Assembly: GCF_001411555.2 (NCBI RefSeq)
Contig: NC_049903.1
Coordinates: 20,937,234-21,001,233, forward strand
Direction: 5' to 3'
From: Juglans regia
Taxonomy: Eukaryota > Streptophyta > Magnoliopsida > Fagales > Juglandaceae
DNA: 64,000 nucleotides
Every line of letters starts with the position of its first letter. The stretch's first letter is position 1. The notes beneath the pieces are model-generated. The model had not been told where the DNA came from, did no database searches, and saw only the letters and a list, made by a program, of their open reading frames with translations. Made by a program: the position numbers and the translations under genes. Shown here in pieces: positions 34,393 through 46,481 of the stretch.

Positions 34393-36301
34393 ATGGAGGC
34401 TGAGAATGGCAAGGAACGTAAACCGATTCTCATGGCTGCTCTTACTACCCAATCATTCGCCAATAACTCCAGAGAGCAACCCCAAGTAGCCCTCGACTGT
34501 AATACACCAGAGAGCAACGAAAGTTCATTGATCACAACAAATAATCTTGGAGCTGCTCATGATCAAGGGTTTGCTGCAGATCTCAATGACGAGTCAAACA
34601 ATTTCAACAGCAGCAACAAGCTGATTAAGGAACAAGGATTTTTTTCCATGCCTCCCGGGTACAGATTCCTCCCAACAGATGAAGAGCTCATCATCTTTTA
34701 TTTGGAGAAGAAAGTATGGAACCAGCCCCTACCAATTAACAAGATCGTGGAGGTTAACTTATATGCCTATAACCCAGATTTTCTTGCAGGTAGGTAGTAC
34801 TGATCTTGTTCAAACATCCTATTTCTTTATTGGTATTCTTTAATGATTTTAGCTGTTTGGAACTTGATCTTTTCCAATGAAATTGGTTTGAACGTAACTT
34901 TGCATGATATAAAGTTTCTTGTTTGCTAATTATTTATAATTTGAATGTGAGAATCATGATAGATATTGTGCATATACCTTGATTTTCTTGGTGTGCTTGT
35001 TTTTCTTGGAACTAATATTCCTCATGTCAACCATCTTCTTCTTTCAATGTCGAATGCACTTAGCAAAACTGGAAGGGAATAAATATATGAAATTAAACAA
35101 ATACTCATGTTTAGCTTCAATTTTGTTTAATTCATTGCGTTTGATGGTGTTTCATTTCGTTTGACTGAATTAAATCATGTGCAATTAATCAAGTAGAACT
35201 AATTATCTTTCTTGTGAGTGCATATTCATGTGGTGCATACAGTCATGGCATTTGATACTTTGAGCTTAAATTAAGACTATTTCATATTAAAGATCAGAAG
35301 TTGAACAATGAAAGTAACACTTGAATTTCTTCCATTAACAGCAAAATACAAGGATTATCAAGAAGGTCAGTTATACATTTTCACCCCAAGAGATCGAAAG
35401 TATCGAAATGGAAGACGGCCAAATCGAGCAGCTGGTGATGGATATTGGAAAGCCACCGGAGCTGACAGAAAAATCAAATCTAATGGAACAATAGTTGGGT
35501 ATAGGAAGGCATTGGTTTTTTATATAGGAAAGGCTCCAAAGGGTAAAAAGACCAACTGGATTATGCACGAATTTAGAGTCAAGGATTCACCTTGTAGCGA
35601 AAGAGGCTCAAATGGCATGAAGGTATGTAGGTTTTCATCCTTTTACTAATTAATATATATGTTCGTTTTAAGACTCTTAATTCTATTCTCAAAAACTGAC
35701 CATGATCAGCACTAAATCTTGTACTATGCAGTTGGATGACTGGGTCTTATGCAGGATTTATAAAAAACCTGTTAAATCAATCAAAATTCAAATTGAAGAT
35801 AACGTTCCTGCGATGGTTGGTTCAACTTCTCTGCTAGATGATTATGATGGGAGGGATGATGAGATGAATTTTGGAAATCTCGAAGCTGCTGCTATTGCTG
35901 ATGTTGAAGTACCAATAATAGGTGCCTGGGATAATAATATGCAGATCACCACGGCCAGTACCTTCCAAAATGGGTTCCAGCAGCCAGATCAATCTGCTGC
36001 TCAATGCAGTAACGCTCATGCTCTCGATACTGGGGCTACTTTCAATGGCTACTTCAATTATGCAAGTCCTCATGATCTTCCTGCCACGATGGTTCCACCA
36101 ATTGGGTGGTCCAACTGGGTGTATGATTCCATAGATCAGACAGTCTTTGGGTCTAACTATCCAAATGAACCGAGTGAATTCCAAGAGGATATGTCGATGA
36201 GTTTGCCATCTCAATTGGATCCTAGTAGTTATAGCTTTTTCCAAGAGTCGTATGTACATCTTCCCGGTAGTGTCCCAAATAATAATCCTGATGATATATA
36301 G
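34393..36301 (+). CDS. NAC-domain transcription factor
   Basis: A plant-specific DNA-binding transcription regulator, nuclear. Three exons with GT/AG borders: 34393-34789, 35342-35622, 35732-36301 (TAG). The total is 1248 nt, 415 residues, no interruption. All five NAC subdomains are present in order: A ([19 protein letters not shown], from about residue 86), B ([14 protein letters not shown]), C ([20 protein letters not shown], then WKATGAD), D ([29 protein letters not shown]) and E ([12 protein letters not shown] at the exon 3 start). The C-terminal 180 residues are acidic and rich in Asn, Ser and Gln, as in activation regions. Exon positions fit the usual NAC gene. Odd points: an 85-residue N-terminal extension, and a B subdomain without the common Pro-Trp. 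The start was chosen as the first ATG in frame; the ATG at 34648 would begin right at subdomain A. Subfamily not assigned. Confidence 0.92.
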
Positions 36302-36887
36302 AGATGACAGTGAAAAGTCTAACGACTGATCTTTAATTTGTTGAGGGAACTTAAGTATTAGTTTATATAGGATGATGATCATAATCTAGCTAGTTTTGGC
36401 AGCTTAATTTATGTATTTGCTTGACAATAATTGATATATATGTTAATTTTATGTGATTTTGTTATTTTCACGTTTCATCAATATTCATATGTATGTGTTT
36501 CTAAAACCGGTGTATAGGTCAGCACACCTACTACTACTAAAGTGCCTACATAGAATAATTTAATTTATGAAATAAATTTTAAAATTTGAATCTTACAATT
36601 CAAAATTTACCATTTAAATAAAAAAAAAAAAGATAGAAAAAATTATATATTTCACATACTGTATAATATATATATAATGGTAAAATATTAGGTGTGAAAC
36701 TCTAGAAGGCTAATATTACAGATTAATTAATTATAATCTCCAGTACATATGATTCATAAAACAACAAACTAGAGCAAATTCTATAAAAAGGAGTCTAATC
36801 CGCTGTTTCGTCCTTGATGGCTATATATTTGAATATTACCAAAAAATATTTATTAGATATCTTATAATTATGCATCATTTCTTGCAG
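36302..36887. other. NAC 3' flank
   Basis: It includes the 3' untranslated region (candidate AT-rich polyadenylation sequence around 36420-36460) and AT-rich spacer. No further gene is seen. Confidence 0.4.
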
Positions 36888-36973
36888 CAGCTTGGAAAAA
36901 ACATGGTGCAGGATTATGAGTTAATATGCGGGAATAAATGCAAAGAAAAAGTTCATGAAGCATACGAAGCCTT
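36888..36973 (+). pseudogene. Exon-like fragment cut by the CACTA insertion
   Basis: After a good acceptor (TTTCTTGCAG) an open frame reads QLGKNMVQDYELICGNKCKE, then KVHEAYEA, and is broken by the CACTA left end at 36974. Across the transposon, ignoring the target duplication, the frame would reach a TAG within a few codons. The equivalent short frame at 20170 reads on for about a dozen codons to TGA. I do not recognise the protein. It could be a last exon of an unidentified gene or a chance frame. Confidence 0.35.
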
Positions 36974-37239
36974 CACTACAAGAAATATGTCCCTTACCAG
37001 CGATTAATAAATCGCTGCAAAAAAATTTGCTACCAATGGACATTATTGACATCAATTTTCAAGTCGCCGCATGTTTTAATACGAAACAGTGCAGGACTTC
37101 AGTTAATTTATTAATTACGGCGATTGTGAATGTTTTAACAACAAATTTCTGTGCCGCAAAATGTTTTAATTAACTTGTTGCAACAAAAAAAATTTACGCC
37201 GGGATTGATTCTAGGGCGGCAAAAGACGAAAATACATAA

Positions 37240-39002
37240 ATTTCCCCCCAAACATTTTCACCCCACGGCCTGTTCTTCTCCACTTCGACGAAACCCAAGA
37301 AATACGAAAACCCACTCGCCAAACACCAAACGACGCTTCCACCTCCTGCTTATGCCGACGGTCACTCCTGTTTGCGACAGATGGAACGCCACTTGAAGGC
37401 CTCATTGCTGAAACTCCTCCATTCACCTTCGGAGTCCCATTTTCCCAGCGCCCTTCTCTAGCTCCTCTATACTTTGATGTTCCTCCATGGACAGCTCACT
37501 TGCAACTTAAAGTTCCTCCTATCCCAATTTACATACTGATTTTTGACTTCCCCGACGGTATCGCTTCAATATTTCGAGTCATTTCCTGCCCCTTGAATTA
37601 GATTGGGAAATAGTGCCTCCATATTTGGCTGGGAACTAAGTTTTTGGGCATCTATTTTGCGAAAGACCGAGGCTGATTTTTAGGGAATAAATTCCCTTTC
37701 AGGTATATTTTTGGGGTCTAATTTTTCTATCAAAGAAACCTTCCCAAATTTCTTGTAGTGCTTCATAGGTTTTTTGTTTGTTTCTACAATAATTTTTTGT
37801 CACTGTCAATCTGATTCCCATGTTCTTCCCTGAGGTTTAATTTTTGTATATCTGCCTTATGCGTACGTGGTGGTCTAAGCTGTGGATATTACTATAATGC
37901 AGCGATTCGTGGGTGATATTCTTGCAAAAATAGAGCCTTTTCAGTTGCAGCGTTTATGGCCCTTTACAAGTAGCTTCTAATATGTAATTAGAAGAATTCT
38001 GTGAATAATGTTGCGTTGTTTGAATGTGCATTTCTTAGAGTTTTGTGCGAATTTTTTTGTTGATCATGAATTATTGTACGTTAACTCTTTCTTTCGTATC
38101 CATAAAGAATAAATGCCTTTTTCGAAAACCCATTAGATTTTCTGTTTTTGATATATACAAATACTTAGATCCATCCCTCTCAGTTTTGTATGATATATTG
38201 ATCATCTATAACTATCAGAAATAGAAATAATGCCTTGTGAACAATCAGAGTAGATCAGAAAACATACAAGTGTGGAACTTTTCTTGCAGAAAGTAATATT
38301 GACATTGATTCGTGATGAACCTTATAAAGATCATTTGCTTCTAGTTAAGGCCGCAGTTAGGGAAGATTGATTTAGATATTTGGCTGAATTTCATTGTTTT
38401 TCTTCCAATTCTTCTTTTTGTTTGCATGGATGCATTCTACCCTTTAGACTATACTAGCTAAAATATTCAAGAGTTAATTAATTAGGTTTAGAACTAGCTA
38501 CTAGATCTTTGTGAACATGATTACTTAATGCAAGCTGTTTAATTGATAATTGGTGTAAAGAAGTAGAAGTTCCTAGTTAAATAAGATGAAACAGTTCATA
38601 TGAATATTGGTAGTGCAATAATGTAATAAAAAACTAACTTCGACAAGCTGGCTAGGAAATGAATTGTCCAACTTGATCATGTTGACTTTCATTTTAAGCT
38701 GAATTTGAGATCAGTTTTAAGTGACAGGATCATTCAACTTATATTATTACTACCCATATAAACATTTTAAGTAGCAGTAGGATAAATATACAATCTTTAA
38801 TACCCATAATATTTATCTATATTTCTCTTATTAATTGAGATCGTGAAATGCAAAAAAGACCTAGATCCTTGATGATAAATGAGCTTCTGCCCACAATTAA
38901 TGGGCTAAAATGGAGGATTATAAGCTTATTTTAATGAAATGTAACTCTTTTGTGCCTTAAAACTGTCACAAAGTCTCAAAGATGGATTTTCATCATGAAT
39001 AG

Positions 39003-39003
<1 letters not shown>
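37240..39003. other. CACTA 5' internal region, no coding gene seen
   Basis: 37240-37540 is richer in C and G, with short CT blocks, and could be a transcribed leader of the element. The rest is AT-rich with no domain in any frame. Confidence 0.35.

Positions 39004-39060
<57 letters not shown>
39004..39060. repeat. CT microsatellite
   Basis: An almost perfect (TC)n tract of about 56 bp inside the CACTA element. Confidence 0.95.
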
Positions 39061-39062
<2 letters not shown>

Positions 39063-39575
39063 TTTTTTGTTGCCTCTGTCTTTCTCTCATCAATCCTTTT
39101 TTCTTGCGGGCTTCTTCATTTAGGTAGTACTAGATGTGATGCAATATTGAGAGAGGTACACTTAACTGGTGGTGCACATAACAATATTTTTATTGTTCAT
39201 AATATAAATTGAATAAAAAGCAATGCTACTCTTTTTTGTTAATTTTTCATGCTCTGTCACACCAAATTATGTGACACATTTTAAGTAGCTTCCTTGAAAG
39301 CCACTGTATTGATTACATTTTAAGTAGCAGCTTCACTACAAGAAAAAGGTCATTTACCATGCATGAAACAGCTTCACACCAACTGTATTGAAACAATTCA
39401 TATGAATATACAAAGGTGCAATAATGTAATAAATACCTATTCTATATATATAACCTTTAAATTGGAATTAGGTGTAGAGACACATATTGCAACAGCTGGT
39501 ATCTGACTTCTACTTTTTTCAACAAGACAATTAACTGGCCTAAAACTAGTTGCTTATCATATATATATGCAGGTT

Positions 39576-40560
39576 ATTGAGAAGATCTTCTGTTTTAAAT
39601 ACAGTGGTTTGAATCATGTTTTTGACTATGTTTAACCCTTTATGACTATGTGTTAAACTAGTGGAGATGAGAATGTATTATTTTTAACACTTTTCTGATA
39701 TGATAATACCCTATGTAAGTAGCCGAGGATTTTATTCAAACTAGTAGGGAAATTAGAATTTCCTGGTTTATCGAGAGATACTCTTGCTGTTTTTGCTATG
39801 CTTTCACACAAAAATGATGTGAATTCTTAGGTTTTCTTCAAATCTAGTATGCTTGGGATATGTAGTTCAGATTGTGGTTAAATGAGGGATGTTTAAGAGC
39901 ATGAATCTACCAAAGCTGATAGCTGTCCATGGCAGTGCAGAAAATACGGCACTGCATTCTGTTTTGCTTCTTCAACTAGTCCATTTCATCCCCATTTTTT
40001 ATTTGCATCTTTTGCTCAAACAAAGTTATTTGTTTGTATCTAAAGATTGAAAATAAGGGAAAAATACCAGCCATCTTGTGAGCTTTATTAGTTCATTTAA
40101 TTTTGGTTCCAACAAGTTACTAACAAGTTGTCAAATGCCATTTCAATAGTGAAATTTCCAGATTTTTTATACTTCCTTGCTCTCTTCCATTTCTAAGTCA
40201 ATTCCTATAATTTGTACATTCTTAACCCACGATCTTCACATATCTTTCATGTGTGAAAGATCAATGGCCTTTATTGGACAGCAAGCATGCTATTAGTCAT
40301 TTTCATGAATTCCTTTAGAATGCTTGAAATGAGGAGTTTTATAGTTTTGGCTTAGTGCTAAGTATGGAGAGAAGTTAAATGGGTTGAGGTTGCGCTTTGC
40401 AGTTGATTTTCACTAAGTGAAGAGGAGGTAAGGAAAGTGCTTTGTATTTATTGTATTTGACAGGATTTTATTATAAATATGGCTCTATACATGGAAGGTA
40501 CATACTGAATTGGTGTGTTGTCATGTAATGGTACTCCATATAACACAAACTCATTTAACT
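39576..40560 (+). repeat. Internal direct repeat, copy 1
   Basis: It matches 40826-41815 over nearly 1 kb: ATTGAGAAGATCTTCTGTTT at the start, then GGCCTTTATTGGACAGCAAG and GGATTTTATTATAAATATGG in the same order. A partial third copy is at about 43600-43830. Confidence 0.85.
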
Positions 40561-40611
40561 TGGTTGCTAGTAGAGTGACTTGAAGGTGAGGTTAGAGGTG
40601 TGTGCCAGTTC

Positions 40612-40800
40612 CTTTCCCAGCGATTTTTATGTCTGCTGCAAAAGAAATCGCCTCAACATGAGATCATTGCCAGCGATTAGTAATTCGTCGCACGTTTTAA
40701 AATCCAATCTTCATAAAAACACCGGGCCAGTCCATATTTATTTTTTGCAGCGATTCAATGGATTTTAACGTCGAAAACACCGGGCCGGTCCATATGTGCT
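40612..40800. repeat. Island of CACTA-type subterminal motifs
   Basis: It contains CAGCGATTTTTATG, GCCAGCGATTAGTAATTCG and GCAGCGATTCAATGG, the same motif family as at the 37-kb and 47-kb ends, plus two copies of AACACCGGGCC followed by GTCCATAT about 60 bp apart. It separates the two long direct repeats and is missing after the second one. Confidence 0.6.
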
Positions 40801-40825
40801 TATTTATTTCTACTTTTTTAAATAT

Positions 40826-41815
40826 TGAGAAGATCTTCTGTTTTAAATATTCAGTTTCAATCATGTTTTGACTATCTTTAACCCTTTATGACCATGTGTT
40901 AAACTAGTGCAACATGAGAATGTATTATTTTTAACACTTTTCTTCAAGATAATAGGCATTGTAAGCAATCGAGGATTTTATTCAAGGGGGTAGGTTCGAT
41001 TAGAATTTCCTGCCTTGGTGCTGAGAGCTACTCTTGCTGTTTATGCTATGCTTTCACACAAAAATGATGTGAATTCTCAGGTTTTCTTCAAATCTAGTAT
41101 GCTTGGGTTGTGTAGTTGAGATTGTGGTTAAATGAGGGATGTTTCCGTTGAGCATGAATGTCCTTTAGCTGCTGGTTGTCCATGGTAGTGCAGAAAATTC
41201 TGCTATGCACTCTGTTTTGCTTCTTCAACCAGTCCATTTCATCCCCATTACTCATTTGCATCTTTTGCTCAACCAAAGTTATTTGTTTCTATGAAAAACT
41301 ATTGCAAACAAGGGGCAAAAACCATCCATCTTGTAAGCTTTAGCTCTTCATTTAATTTGGTTCCAACAAGTTACTAAAAAGCTGTCAAATGCCATTTTAA
41401 TGGTGAAATTACCAGATTTTTTTTTTACTTCCTTGTTCTCTTCCATTTCTAAGTCAATTCCTATCATTTGTACATTCTTAACCCACGATCTTCATATATC
41501 TTTCATGTAGAAAACTCAATGGCCTTTATTGGACAGCAAGCATGCTATTAGTCATTTTCATTAATTCCTTTCGAATTCTTGAAATGAGGAGTTTTAAAGT
41601 TTGAGCTTAGTGCTAAGTATGGAGAGAAGTTAAATGAGAGGGAGGTTGTGCTTTGTAGTTGATTAACCCTAAGTGAATGGGAGGTAAGGAAAGTGCTTTG
41701 TATTTATAATTGACAGGATTTTATTATAAATATGGCTCTATACCCTGAAGGTACATACTGAATTGGTGTGTTGTTTAGTACTAGTACTTCATATAACACA
41801 AACTGATTAAGTGTT
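40826..41815 (+). repeat. Internal direct repeat, copy 2
   Basis: Copy of 39576-40560, offset by 1250 bp, with many small indels. Confidence 0.85.
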
Positions 41816-43595
41816 GTTGCTAGGAATTTGTGTGTGCGTGTGGCATGCACTAAAATTTGAATATATTTTAAGCTGTCGTACTCATCATATTTCTCGTGTA
41901 TCCACTAAAATCTTAATAGGATGCAAGCTACCATTTTTCTTTTGGGGCTGAAATCAATCTTTTTCTCTTTTTCTCTTTCAAATAACTATTAAGATATGGA
42001 TGCAAAGAAAATCTTAACTAAGGATATGAACTTAGTAAGAAGGTTTTATGGATTGGGTTATCTTTCTTGATGGAAGGAAAATTTTCTTTTTTTGATACTT
42101 GGAAAACAAAAGTTTTGGCATGTCTATATAAAAGTTTTTGTCTTTTGGTTATATTTCCTTGTATCAGACATTATGCATGTGATAGATTAGGTTTCTTATG
42201 GTGTGCTTGCTTCTGATATCAAATTTCCACGTTTCTTATGACTAAATAATCAAGCCCATGAGCTTCATACTCATTGGAATCACACTATATATAGTGATTA
42301 CTTAAGGACAACAAATTGCTTTGAAAATGTGTTGAGAACTTTTGTTTCAACTTTGTCACATACCTACCTTCAAACTTTTGGTGAATGCTCCCTGCCAAAA
42401 GTCTTTTTTCTTTTTTACTTTACTATATATATTGTTAAGTTCAATGATCTTGCTCAACTCTGTTATGGGGCTTTCAACAAGTCTGGTATTAGTTGCAGGT
42501 GCATGCTTGGTTGTGTAGTTACTATAGATCGCTGGGTTCTTTATTTAAGTTGCAACCATAAAATGCCAATCAAGAAGTACCTTAATGGAGTTAAAATATT
42601 GTGAACTTGGGTTCTTCATTGGTGCTTCATTAAAATTTCTGAACACTTAAACTTCTTTGGTACATTTGCATAGTTGCTTGGGATATTTAGTCATTTAATT
42701 ATTGGCCATGCATGCCCACCAACCCCACTATGTCCTCTCTTTTCCTGCCAGGGTGGAAAAAATAAATAAATATATACAAGCACTGTTTTTCCGATATTGC
42801 TTTCTAAAGCTATTCATCATACAATTTTTTTTACTGCTCTTATTCCAAGACCATACTAAGTATGCCCCTTTTGCCTTCAACAAGTGTCTCCCTTCAGCTC
42901 ATCCCATCCTACTAACATAAACCTTCACAAGCCTCTTCATGCACATCAAGTTTCCATCAATTTAGTTATGGGGCTTTTGCTTGACTTGATTTTGAGGGCT
43001 AAAATGCAGAGAGCAAACATGCCAAGGTAGGTAAGAGCCATATAATGCGTAATCTCTATATGAAGTTCAAATAAAAATTCATACACAGCTATTCTTCAAA
43101 ATTCCCAACTCGAGTTGAACCCTAAAATACAAATATTCATTAAGGGAAATGAAAAGATACCATGCATGTACCTACAACAATTAAAATGCATTTGTGTATA
43201 TATGCTATTAATGTTTCTAATACCAACAAAGTGTATATTGCATGCTAAATTGAAAGCAGTTTCTTGCAATTTCTGGGTTACTTTTAGTGTCATGTAGTTG
43301 AGATTTGGTAAAAGTAATTTTATTAATTGGAAACTTTTAGATCGAACTCAAGTATTGATTGATGTTTTATTCATTAATTGAAAATTTTATTCGTTAAGTA
43401 TTGATTGATGTTTTAGCCCTTGCTATTAATATGTACTTGTCTGAGCCGAGCTCAAGCTTATAACTAGCTTCCCTACTTTGTGCACTAGTAAACGGGACAT
43501 TCTATTTCAAATTGCTATTTTTTTAAAAATGAAACTACACTTACAGAAATCTTGAAAATACAATACTACATGAAATTTAATGAACTTATAGGAAC
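41816..43595. other. CACTA internal sequence, no gene seen
   Basis: AT-rich. No domain is recognisable in either strand; open frames are below about 95 codons and biased in composition. Confidence 0.35.
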
Positions 43596-43599
43596 TCAA

Positions 43600-43830
43600 C
43601 CCAATTGTTGCTTCCATCCATTTATCTTTCATGTACAAAACCCAATGGCCTTTATTGGACAGCAAACATGCAATTTGAATGTATGCTCTAGTTATTTATT
43701 TAGGATGCTTGGAATAAGGACTTTTAAAGTTTGGCTTAGTGCTAAGTATGGATAGAAGTTAAATGGTTTGATGTTGTGCTTGTTAGTTGATTTTCCCTAA
43801 GTTCAGAGGATGTAAGGAACATGCTTTGTA
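43600..43830 (+). repeat. Internal direct repeat, partial copy 3
   Basis: It shares TGGCCTTTATTGGACAGCAA and GTGCTAAGTATGGA with the two 1-kb repeats at 39576 and 40826, in the same order and orientation. Confidence 0.75.
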
Positions 43831-44363
43831 GTTGAAATTATATAGTTGGTTTATGCAGTTAAGCTTGTGATTAAAATCATTACTCCTATATTTGTTTGCT
43901 TTTATTTGTATATTTTTCTTTTGTTTATTGATTTCGTTTGTGTTATATTCTTCTATTAAGATTTAATCTGAAACTTTATTAGATTTTTGGGTGCAGATTG
44001 TAGGACGAACGTTGAGTGCTTTTGATTGAAAAGCACTTGATTGAGCCCGACGGCCTTGTTGGTGAGCCATTTCACCCAGGGGTGAGCTGAAACAATTTTA
44101 ATTGGGGATTGAAGGTAACGAATACCCATACACAGCTGCAAATCCTTCTTCCTTTCATTTCATGAATTCTCAAAACATAGATGGATGTTTTGTTGTTAGT
44201 GTTATTATATATGCTAGACCTTCTGAGTTTGGAATATATATATGGTTTATTATTAGATAATCCATCTAATAATAATTGTATTCTAATTAACTAATTCCAC
44301 ATGCTGTTGGTTCTTTGTTTTGGGTGATGTTGTTTGCCGGTAAAGGTATTTTTCCTTGTAGTG

Positions 44364-45672
44364 GCTAATTAATTAATTTGAATTTGAGTTAGATTGATCA
44401 GCTATGATTTAATTTCCTTTACTTAATAACACAGTTGGTAGATATAAAATAACAACAAAGTACTCAAGGATGCTTAAGCAAGACCATGCAAAAAATGCCA
44501 ACCTAAAGTAATTCTGCATGCAAACCCAAAAACAATAAGTACCAAGTCAGAATAAAGCTGTTAAGTACTGCTTAATGCATCTATATTTCAATCCTTGGAT
44601 TAAACAATGTATTTTCTTAGATTATATATATTGGACAAGTATTATAAGGAATTGCCTGAAACAGTATCAACTATATAAGGTAGATAAGCAGTTTCTGCCA
44701 ACCAAACAAGAAAAAGTGGTCAGTGTTATGGCCTCACAAACAAACAAATTCCTCCTTCCATCTTATAATGAAAACCTAATTACTTCTTGAATCTTCTCTA
44801 TTTTCTTAGCTTCTATATATAATCTTCAACTATAATGTCGGACCAATTATGATGTATGCTTACTTTTGTTTGGAAAATTGCTTTAACAATATTACATTTC
44901 GATCTACGATGAATTGTAATTTCCATAGATCAAAACAGAAATCTGTACTCACCCACCTCAAAGGATGAAATGGAAAATTTAGACAACATAATAAAGCGTG
45001 AGCTTCTGATTCAAGAGGTGTAATTTTTTTTATCAACAAGTAAGATAATAATTTAATAATATAAGTAAATAGGCATTGCCCAAGTACATATGAGGTACTA
45101 TACAAACACCATATCTTGAACCTAGCTAGTTACATGATTCCAGAGGTGTATGCAAACACCACAGCTTAGATCACCTTCCTATATATTGAGAAAGCAACTT
45201 AGTTGTAGGTTGTAGGCACGAGTAAGCAACATAATTCACTGCCTTGAAAAAATGTTGGCCCCAAATTTCTTCAACAACTTAGCATATTGCAGATCCCTTT
45301 AACCTTCTCAGATCCCGTCTGTTTTTCTGTTTTCCTCTACAGTGAACTATATTACACTAACCTTTGGTATGCAATAAATGAACAGTGCCACACATATATG
45401 CTCTTTAAATATAGGGGCAACCTCTATAACATCCTTCACAATCTTGATCAAAGTTTCCTGAATTCCACGTAAAGGTTACTCCCATTGGCGCCACGCTCTA
45501 AAAGCCTAGTGTCTCAACCACCTTCTAACATGCTTTTTATGAAGTGAACTAGGTGCCTCCAATTCTCTTCTTCAAGCAACTTCTTATTCATTCTTCTAAA
45601 TGTGAATGTGCACTATGGTGAGTTTTTCATCGAACAGTTGCGGTCTATGTAGCTTCTTTTCTTCCTCATATC
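44364..45672. other. CACTA sequence upstream of the transposase frame
   Basis: AT-rich sequence with no recognisable coding region. Introns or an upstream leader of the transposase transcript could lie here, but no splice pattern can be supported. Confidence 0.35.
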
Positions 45673-46481
45673 GTGCTTCAGATGGACAAAAGTTGGATGA
45701 ATGACCCCGATAGGCTTGTATCACCTGCATATGCCGAAGGCGTCAAATATTTCTTCGCACAAGCACGAAACCATGCAAGTGGAAGGGATTGCATCCGGTG
45801 TCCATGTCGTGCATGCCTTAACAATCTGTGGCTACCTATATTTGAGGTGGAAACTCATTTGTTTATGAAAGGGATCAACCCAAATTACACTCAGTGGATA
45901 TTTCATGAGGAGGAGGAGACAACATGGTACGTGAGTGATGAAGATATTGATGATGATATCAACCAATAAGACGATTACATAGATGACATGCAGGATATGT
46001 TGGATGACATCCTGGCAGACACATTTGTTGATGTGCCCCAAGATAGCACTCCTGCGGCAAACAGGCCACCAGAGACTGTAGATTCACCAGCACCATCTTT
46101 TGACCAGCTACTAGAGGATGCCCGACGTCCGTTATTCGATGGGTGTACAAAATTTTCAAAACTATCATTCGTTGTCAAGTTGTTACACATCAAATCAATC
46201 GGTGGGTGGTCAATTAAGTCATTTGACATGCTATTTGATTTGTTGAGGTCTGCCTTCCTGATGCCCTATTGCCACAATCATATGAGGAGTCAAGGTCTTT
46301 GGAGCGCGGTTTGGGCTTCAAATACCACAAAATCCATGCGTGCCCCAACGACTGCATCTTATTTTGGAAGGAAAATAATGCTCTTAATGAATGCCCTGTA
46401 TGTAAGGCTTCGAGGTGGATACCAATGATCATCAAATTGCTGCTAACATTTCAATACCGGCGATTTATTTATTGCCGCTAG
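45673..46481 (+). pseudogene. TNP2-type CACTA transposase, N-terminal part only
   Basis: 45673-45969 carries the transposase-associated N-terminal domain: MDKSWMNDPDRLVSPAYAEG, VKYFFAQARNHASG, the CPCRACLN cysteine cluster and QWIFHEEEE. It stops at TAA. The same frame then resumes (45988 on) with the beginning of the TNP2 domain: FDQLLEDARRPLFDGCTKFS, KLSFVVKLLHIKSIGGWS. A frame change near 46270 leads to YHKIHACPNDCILFWKENNA, then NECPVCKASRW. At about 46440 coding sequence ends abruptly and the 3' subterminal repeats begin. Most of the TNP2 catalytic region and all later domains are therefore deleted. Confidence 0.88.

Larger units (their letters stand above)
39334..44363. mobile_element. 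Possible nested CACTA-like element
   Basis: The left end is CACTACAAGAAAAAGGTCAT followed by TTACC. The right end is GGTATTTTTCCTTGTAGTG, whose complement begins CACTACAAGGAAAAATACC and continues into TTTACC. The termini therefore match over about 25 bp with few changes. The flanking trinucleotides are CTT (left) and GCT (right), so a target duplication is not confirmed. The interior has no transposase. It may be a non-autonomous element inside the larger one, or a duplicated end. Confidence 0.5.
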
